From: Sweltsa coloradensis
Taxonomy: Eukaryota; Arthropoda; Insecta; Plecoptera; Chloroperlidae
Direction of reading: 5' to 3'
Assembly: GCA_024449915.1 (NCBI GenBank)
Contig: JAMZAV010000008.1
Coordinates: 1,364,001-1,428,000 of the forward strand
DNA length: 64,000 bases
Below, in pieces: positions 56,732 through 64,000 of the stretch. Under the pieces are notes generated by a model. The model did no database searches. It worked only from the letters and a program-made list of their open reading frames with translations, and was not told where the DNA came from. The first letter of the stretch is position 1; every line of letters starts with the position of its first letter. Both the position numbers and the translations under genes were made by a program.

Positions 56732-56819
56732 TGACTACACCGGGGATCGAACCCGGGACCTTAGCTGTCCTGGCTATGCTTTTTTTTCTTGTTAGTACTA
56801 ACATAACAGTGTCATAGTC
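56732..56819 (-). pseudogene. tRNA remnant
   Basis: On the minus strand GACTATG and TGTAGTC pair as a 7-base acceptor stem (two G-T pairs). CCGGG TTCGATC CCCGG is a perfect T arm, and TTTTT follows as a polymerase III stop. TAGC/GCTA makes only a 4-base anticodon stem around CAGGACA, and the base before the anticodon is A, not T. No D arm can be folded, and an A-run fills part of its place. Probably dead. Confidence 0.45.
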
Positions 56820-59814
56820 ACCTACTATTAAGTCAAGGTTAAACAAGATATATTAGATTATAGATCTAATAGCTAAGGTTTCTATAAGGGGAAAAGAGAG
56901 TGTAAATTATTCTCAGGTTTTCTTCCCGAATACATAAGATGTAATTTAATGCATCATCTGTTTATTTATGTATTCTGCATAATTATTTTTCATTGAACTT
57001 AATTTTTCGATGAACTATGTCCAATGAATGTGCATTGAGGCTATAAAATTGGATCAATGAAATGAATTGCGTTTCGTTATTAGTTTTGAATTCCTATACA
57101 TGCATAGTTTCACTCAATATCTGTCGAATCGTTTCAAAGTAATACTGATAAAAATAGAAATCTCGAACGATTGTAAAAACTGGATTGTTAAAAAAACTTT
57201 CAAGTATCGTATGAACGTTCTCGACAAAATTGCGTCCTATTTCCATTATCTGACTGTGTTTTGGAACTGACAGCCAATTGCAGGCAAGCACATATGGTGG
57301 ACGAGAGTTGGACGAGTGGGAGGGGTTTGGGGGGGGGGGTCATTTCGAACTGAAACCTCGCCGAATTCGCCAGTAATGACCACTAATCTAGCAAAATACT
57401 ATTGACGAACCACTTTGCTCTGAATTCGTGATAGTAGCAAACATTAAACCTTCGAGTTTCTTTAGACTCTTGAAAGTGACTGATTACGAACTGAAGTCAT
57501 AAAAACCAGTTGATTATAACAACTCTCTTTTCATTTCTACACCGCACAACAAAAAATTAGTGCTTATGTTGTGCAGTATCAGAGTTGTAGTGTAAAACAT
57601 ATTTTGTATAATATTTCTGTCGAATAGCAGACACGTGAATATTTATCTTTTAACAACATTAATTTTCTTCACAACGATTTCAGGACCGAGTGCGCCTTGA
57701 ATTCTTGAAAAAGGTTACATCTACGCCAATGTGCTATTTGAGAATTGGCACGATTTTTGATGTCCACTTTAAAAACATGTTATTATATGGTGATGACATT
57801 TAAAAAGACACAATTATTAAAAAATAACCACTATTTGTAAGCGTAATGCATAGATGTAGTTTCTTTAACAATTATTTGGTAATTATATAGTTCAATATTT
57901 AAACTGCCTGGTGGATATGTATTTTAATATGGACATTGTTTCATTGACAAAACACCGCTTACTGAGAAACTAAACAAAACATTGATTCAAGAGTATGAGA
58001 ATCGAAACTTGTTTCCCCCAATCTGCCACACTGTAAATAATTTCACGTCCACGATGTGAGGCATGCAAGCCACGCACACTAGCATCGGTCCCATTTCACA
58101 AGATGGAGGTTTCGCCCTCGCTTCATTGAGTGTCATTAGGGAGCGAAGTTGCATCCGCATCCGTCTCAGTCTAAAGAGTGATGCAGTGAAAGTGAAAGTC
58201 TGATGTCTATGCACTATGCAGACGACTGCGGCAAGAAAGCAGCTGCCGCGCGTAACGGTCTGGTAAGTTGGCAGACAGCATACTTTCTAAACGGTGCAGG
58301 CAAACCTGTTAGGGCTGGTTTTGAGTGGGTTGATCTTATGAAACATTTAACTCACACACCCGAACAATTATATCAAATACAGGGTAGCTGATTTTCTTTC
58401 GAAACTTTATAAATAACTTTGAACAAATGAAAAGCTGTTATTTAGCCAAATGATTTTGCAAGGTGTTATTAATGCTAGTGACCTGAATGTTTTTAATAAT
58501 ATATTCTATAGATATTTGTACGATAATGCGAATTTTTAATTTTTTAGGGGCTACCTGTTTTTAATGAATCTTTTCTGTGAACCCAGTACCTCCACCAATT
58601 GATAAAAATTTAGATTTTATGACAGGACATATTTATTTTTATATATTATGGATGTAGGATTTTATTTGTGTGGTCTTCTTCGACGAACAGTTGATTTATT
58701 ACTTTTGATCCCTATTTTAGGGTGACATTAGCGAACACGTTCACATTACAATGCCAAAGTGTCAACTTATAGATTACATAATTATTTCCTGGTTTTCGAA
58801 GATAAGGTAATAGATCGAAGATATTATATTGAATTATGATTTCTAGATAACGCGAGATATCTTGATGAGTTAATAATACCACAGCCCTGTAACACGGATG
58901 CAATTGTGTGTGGTATCGTGGTGGGATGTATAGCAAACCTTCTGGAGTCTAGACTAAACAAACTCAGTCTTCCCTAAGATATTGGATGTAGCGACCATCA
59001 ATCGTTCTGACCTGTGGGACTGGCTCGGCTTTGTCTGTGGCTCTCGTCGCTTTTATCCTGGACGTGCTGTTCTTCCTTGGGATCTTATGGGACTCGGGAT
59101 AACCTAACCATGACGCGTATTTCAATATCTTGTTATGAATAATGGGGGTGGGAATCCATATTTAATTATGATTACCTGTTTGTACGCCATGCATAAGAAA
59201 ATGACCGATAGTGATGGCTAAGCACTATAGGGTTACCTTCTTTAGCTCAAGACATCTCCGATTATATTCTGAGCGAGAGCTTTTACCTAGGCCTACCTCG
59301 GTTAAAAGGCGTTTGCTGGGATTGAGTCCTAAGAGAGCTCTTGCGGTTTCTTGACAGGTGCCCCAGGGTAGTTTTCATAAGAACAATGTAACAATAATGT
59401 GAAATATAGTCCGGTGTGTTTTGAGTACCACGTGAATTCTCTCGCCATCTCACAAGACCTAAAACTCTGCGAACACCCTGACCACGAGTATTCTGACTGA
59501 AATTAAGTCAGCTCACATATCATTAATTATTGCTTAAGGAACGGAAAAGAGTGCGGTAAAAGGTTCGTATTAAACACAGCTCGTTGCAATTCCTTACATC
59601 GACTGTGGAATATCTGACAAAGGCAGCATTTATGCTAATTTGTCACGATAATTATAAGGTAGAAGAAAATCGTGCCTAGGTTTCCAAAATGTCTCTTCAA
59701 TGACAAGTTCTTGATCGTAGCAATTATCTAGAAACAGCTACAAATTCGTCTCTCAGTTCATGTAGCTTTGTACAGCTAGCACCGTACATTTAACGGAAAG
59801 CCAACTAGATAGTG
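56820..59814. other. AT-rich gene-free stretch with one candidate first exon
   Basis: A G-run is at 57331-57339 and one CACCTCCACC core at 58581-58598. At 58000-58262 the sequence is GC-richer: TCTCAGTC near 58165 fits an initiator, an ATG follows at 58203, and GGTCTG before GTAAGT at 58263 could be a donor (MSMHYADDCGKKAAAARNGL). I cannot tell if this is real. Confidence 0.3.
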
Positions 59815-60320
59815 CACTATACTTTATGGGATCGAAGCACCCCTATACGCATCACTTGTCTGTGCGTGTAACACGTCACACGGTAAAAAACCGAACATGA
59901 CCCCCTACTGACATGTGTTGTTCTTTTTACATTGCCCCTAATAAGGAATGTACAGAACGTTTTTTAGTGAGAACTATCATCTATTTATTTTTGCATTTCT
60001 CGTTTGACCCGGCACCTCCACCAAAAACGATATTTTAACTTTTATGTCCGTCTGTCCGTCTGTATGTGCGTGTAACACGTCTCACGGTAAAAACCGACAT
60101 GTTTTTTGTTGGCATTGCCCTTCAACAAGGAATGTACAGAATGTTTTTTGCGAGGACTTGTTATTTATTTATTTTTGTATTTCTCGTTTGACCCGGCACC
60201 TCCACCAAAAACGATATTTTTAATCTGGGATGAAAAGTATCATTTTTTAAATTCTTCTACGAGGAATTGTTGATTAAGAACTTTCGGCCGTGTTTTCGGA
60301 TACTCCCCTATTCCTTCTTG
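59815..60320 (+). repeat. Dispersed-family copy with an internal 184-base tandem duplication
   Basis: GGGATCGAAGC at 59829 begins it. A block from GTGCGTGTAACACGTC to ACCCGGCACCTCCACCAAAA and ACGATATTTT occurs twice, with cores at 60007 and 60191. The two units differ at scattered sites, so this is a duplication that has aged. Confidence 0.7.
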
Positions 60321-61157
60321 TTTAATTAAATATCTATCTATCTACACAGCTAGTGAATGATGCAGCTACGCTTCGTTGCTAACATATGTTGCAGACGCGA
60401 ATGCCAAGAACAGGCTTGTATGCATATCAATCTCACAACATTGAATCGAATAACCTATTTCCCTGTTGATTAATTTTGTAAGGTACGACATGAGGAATTG
60501 AGCTCACTCTAGATTGACTACGCTAGCCTAAGAAAAATATATACGGAAGCATAGAGAGAAATCACGCTAGGGAATTGAATTGACCTTACTGAAATGCAAC
60601 GGCTTAGAAATAATTTAACAATATTGATTTGTGTTGTAAACCTGTATTGGGAGAAAATTGCCCTTTTAAAGGTGATTTACTAGCTGTTGTCTGTGCGAAT
60701 AGTTTGTAGAGATTTTCCAAATAATATTATTATAAATTATGAATCGACATGGTTCTTTGTGAGGGAAACCTTTCAGTCAGGGTTGGCCTCAGCTGGTATT
60801 GACCCGTGAACTGCGTACGTCAGGGATGAGCCACCTCTATCGGCAGGAAACTGCAAATCGAACTATAAAGTGCGGTGTGTTACTGAGAGGAGGAAATAAC
60901 ACGCGCGAGCCTTCACTCTTGGCTTGTCACATCCACGTCAGGTGTTCAGGCCGGGTCCCCGTCACCAAGCCCCATCTCGCCCCAGGTAGAACTCTGATCA
61001 TATAATGATGTTGGTTCTCGGAATATACGAGCTGCCGTCCTTGTATGATGTGCTGTCTTGCAACCACATAGAGGCCGTTACGCTTTGGAAACTCAAATGT
61101 TTACACCAACAGACTTGAGAAACTACAGTGACAGAGTAATAAATTTAAATTTATTCC
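60321..61157. other. Gene-free stretch
   Basis: 60750-60980 is GC-richer and has GGGAAACCTTTCAGTCAGGG, perhaps a worn minus-strand SINE end. Nothing else can be assigned. Confidence 0.4.
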
Positions 61158-61404
61158 GTGAGAACCAAACCTGTTACAGGGTGCAATTTATGCCCCTTTT
61201 CAGGTAAACTAGTATGTTACGGATATGAAAACTGTGAAGGGATGTCCGAGGGCTGTTGAAGACTCGATCCCTTGCATTTGCAATAACAACTTAGGAAAAC
61301 CTCGGAAAAAATCTTCAGTCAGGATTGCCGATCACGACGGGATTCGAACCCGCGACCTCCCGAATCAGAGTCAATCGCTTAGCGCTCGAGCCAACACTGT
61401 CGGT
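61158..61404 (-). repeat. tRNA-derived SINE (minus strand)
   Basis: Reverse complement of the family: CCTGTTACAGGGTGCAATTT, GAGGGCTGTTGAAGACTCGA, CTTCAGTCAGGATTGCCGAT, GGGATTCGAACCCGCGACCT, GAGCCAACACTGTCGGT. A-box and B-box are intact on the minus strand. Confidence 0.86.
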
Positions 61405-61836
61405 AGAACTTCAGGCAAACTCCTATTTGCACTGCCATGGAGATCACCGATGTCCGGAACTTGATGGCACAAATGTCATGGGAGCAAAATAGAAAATTTT
61501 TTAAATATGTAATTGGTTAAATGTCCAAACCGCCTAGTTTTGTAAATAGCGTTTTATCTGCCCTTGATAGCAACCCTCGGTAAATGTACGCTAGAAGGTT
61601 TGTCTCGCAAATATTCGTGGCTTGACAGAGATAAAAAATGTGATGTACTCTTTACACAATCAATTGCTTGTTATTAGCTTCTGTAAAAGTACATAAACCT
61701 AATTTATTAAGAAGGAATAATTGTAGTTTATTACACATTTGAACAAAACGCGATAAACAAAATTATGCGTGTTGATAATGAAATGGTCACCTACTCCGTG
61801 AATGTGAATTATACTTTAGCTACCTGGGTGTGTGAG

Positions 61837-61842
61837 CAGGGG

Positions 61843-61870
<28 letters not shown>
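61837..61870 (+). repeat. GA dinucleotide tract
   Basis: About 15 GA units after a GGGGG run. Confidence 0.95.
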
Positions 61871-61875
<5 letters not shown>

Positions 61876-62169
61876 GTTAAATCAACGCATGGCTCGTGGT
61901 TTCCCGTCGGCTACGAGGAAGACCCCTAACCTCAATCCACTGTACACCGGGATCCCATGGCTTCCCTTACCACACCCAGGTGTGGCTGGACACCGTCTCA
62001 CTTGAGACGACACTTAAAGCATAATTACTACTAGCGAGCATTATGCTACGAGATACTTGCGCTGCTCGTCGGTTGTCGATACACCTCCCACAAGGGCGGG
62101 CCTAGCTGTCACCCAGAGGGGTTCAAAGAGTCGTAGCCCATGTCAAACATTACGAACTCAAAACTAAAT
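61871..62169. other. GC-rich unassigned block
   Basis: GC-rich sequence with ACACCCAGGTGTGG and CTTGAGACGACACTTAAAG. It is not AT-rich background and not one of the families seen here; it may be a repeat I do not know. Confidence 0.3.
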
Positions 62170-62465
62170 TCAGTATAACACGAATAAGTGTGTTCACCCC
62201 TATGAATAACTTTTCTGTCCGTCCGTGCATTGTCACGTCTCACGGTAAAAACCGGACGTGTCCTCCGATTCACGTGATAGTTTTTACATTCAATATGAAT
62301 GATACATAATCTGTTTGTGACCCCGGGGGGAGGGGGGGGGGGGGGTCAGGATGCTGGTCTCACCTCATCCAAAGTGTGAATTTGTATATTCTCCTCACCT
62401 CCAACAAACATAATCGAATGTTGCAGAGAGATGTTGTATACGATAAGCTTCGCTCCCTATTTTGA
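62170..62465 (+). repeat. Copy of the GGGAGCGAAGC / CACCTCCACC family
   Basis: TCTGTCCGTCCGTGCATTGT, CACGTCTCACGGTAAAAACC and CTCACCTCCAACAAAC, closing with GCTTCGCTCCCTATTTTGAT. The left end is lost and a long G-run (62324-62345) interrupts it. Confidence 0.6.
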
Positions 62466-62890
62466 TAACGTGTATAATTTTTTTTTAAAAAAACAACACT
62501 CAAACACAAAACAAAACAAAACCAAAACAATCTCATTTGTGTTTTGGAGGTAGTGGACATTGAGCTGCGTCATAGTGTGTCTAGTGCGCACTTGATTATC
62601 CATCAACACCTTTTACAAAATAATTATAATAATACATTTGTTTATTGATGTAAATAACTAAACAATCAGATCGTATATCTATCCAACATTAAGTCATAAT
62701 TAATTTTGATTATTCGTTGTTGGTTTTACAAAAAAAGTAACTAACTGTGGTGTTTTTTTTCATCGATATTGTAACATTATAATAATATGCTAAAAATAAG
62801 AAAGTAGTTTATGATACTCGACAAACACTTGTAATATATTGTTTCATGTGTGTTTCTATAAGGTTTTAATTTAATAACCATTATCACAGC

Positions 62891-63056
62891 TTTCTTCTTC
62901 TTCTTCTTCTTCTTCTTCTTCTTCTTCTTCTTCTTCTTCTTCTTCTTCTTCTTCTTCTTCTTCTTCTTCTTCTTCTTCTTCTTCTTCTTCTTCTTCTTCT
63001 TCTTCTTCTTCTTCTTCTTCTTCTTCTTCTTCTTCTTCTTCTTCTTCTTCTTCTTC
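62891..63056 (+). repeat. TTC (GAA) trinucleotide tract, about 55 units
   Basis: Uninterrupted TTC repeat of about 166 bases, the second such tract within 6.5 kb and in the same orientation. Confidence 0.97.
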
Positions 63057-63769
63057 GTGTTAGTGTTTATTCTCATTTAAACGTTAAAAAGGACTTAAAG
63101 TCACACCGAGCTCTCCCCGCAACCATGATTGGATTCCAAGCTAATTTTCTGGTTGTTGCCACTTGTGTAGCCTTATAAATTTGCAGAGACTTTGTCATTA
63201 ATTCTCCTTGCTAGCCATGGTTGGAAGTTGGAACTCGTAGGACTGCGTGAAACTGTTTAATTTCTATAGAAAAGAAAATAAGATTTTTAAATGGTATAAC
63301 ACTATCGTCGTAAGTAATTTAAACTATAGTCAATATTATTATAATTGATTATACTTTGGAATTTTTGAGATAACCGATTGTGCAAAATGTTTTGCACGCT
63401 CACAATTAAATGTAATAATATTCAATTATGTACTCATTTTGAACAGATAAAGCGTTGTTTTTCAAATTAGTTGCTTTGGCCTGGCATATTACCGTGTTTT
63501 CCATCTCTGAGTGTTATTGTGTACTTTTCCAAGGCGTTATTCCAATTAGTACACATCAATGTGTTAAGCGGGTTATATATCGTACGAGTTTTGACTGTAC
63601 TTGTTATGTTTTATTAGCATCACCTTTTGATAATAGGAATATTGGCAGCGATTTTAAACACAATTCATCTTTTAAAAATATATATTTTGGGACAAATTAT
63701 TCGTTTTAACGGCCGGCAAAAATAATTTACTTTTCTGACACTGTGCCAACGGTTGCCCCAACGTCTTGA
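63057..63769. other. AT-rich gene-free stretch
   Basis: I see nothing to annotate here. Short open frames have no family or splice context. Confidence 0.6.
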
Positions 63770-64000
63770 AAGCGTTGCGTGAGCGTCTAGCCAGCTGCGC
63801 TTCTATCTTACGAAACGACATAGATGGCTCATGCTTACTTTGATCCTGGAGGTCACGGGCTCGAAGCCCGCCATCGGAAATCTGATTGAAAGTATGTCCT
63901 AGGTTTTCTTGAGAATGCTGAGGTTAAGTTCTATTCTTTGGACATTCTTTTCATCACTACCCTAACGCCCTACAAGTCAGACACCTGCAAAGGGGCACCT
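63770..64000 (+). repeat. Diverged tRNA-derived SINE, cut by the window end
   Basis: GATGGCTCATGCTTAC (A-box-like), CACGGGCTCGAAGCCCG (B-box region), ATCTGATTGAAAGTATG, TCCTAGGTTTTC, GTTAAGTTCTATTC, GGACATTC and AAAGGGGCACCT follow the block order of the family. Confidence 0.6.

Overview
Eukaryotic nuclear DNA, most likely from an arthropod and probably an insect. The evidence is a many-exon type I fatty acid synthase (FAS)-like gene with GT-AG introns, AT-rich non-coding DNA, tRNA-derived and 5S-derived SINEs, foldback MITEs, Helitron-like non-autonomous elements and long trinucleotide tracts. I cannot name the species. There are no bacterial features.

1-25643 (+): one FAS-like gene, entering from the left and running to its stop codon. 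I resolved 29 coding exons, about 1,940 codons, in the order KS (C-terminal part), acyltransferase, dehydratase, pseudo-methyltransferase/structural region, enoyl reductase, ketoreductase, thioesterase. It is not an ordinary FAS. The first KS catalytic histidine is Asp, the KS glycine loop is rewritten, the ER and KR nucleotide-binding glycine motifs are lost, KR is shortened and lacks its Tyr, and no acyl carrier protein is encoded. Two exons (8 and 26) each carry a one-base reading-frame break. The acyltransferase, dehydratase and thioesterase keep their catalytic residues, and all 28 introns keep usable splice sites (27 GT-AG, one GC-AG). It is either a decaying or neofunctionalised FAS paralogue, or a divergent functional paralogue with two assembly indels.

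The introns hold much of the mobile DNA: a GC-rich insert (intron 2), arrays of GAGTG palindromes (intron 12), a 5S rRNA-derived SINE (intron 13), a 3.7-kb array of Helitron-like elements followed by a compound GAC minisatellite (intron 18), a foldback MITE where the ACP should lie (intron 25), and an antisense LINE reverse transcriptase remnant (intron 28).

25644-64000: no gene I can support. After a short 3' UTR and a strong CTCF-like motif (26883-26901), the rest is AT-rich DNA. It holds a hAT-like MITE, copies of one tRNA-derived SINE family, a dispersed family marked by GGGAGCGAAGC ends and an ACCCGGCACCTCCACC core, three minisatellites or tandem duplications, two about 160-bp TTC tracts, a G-quadruplex motif and a tRNA remnant. 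A few CpG-richer or motif-dense islands (29450-29690, 32380-32690, 34900-35120, 36060-36310, 37560-37960, 58000-58270) could be promoters, enhancers or first exons of a gene outside the window, but this is inference.
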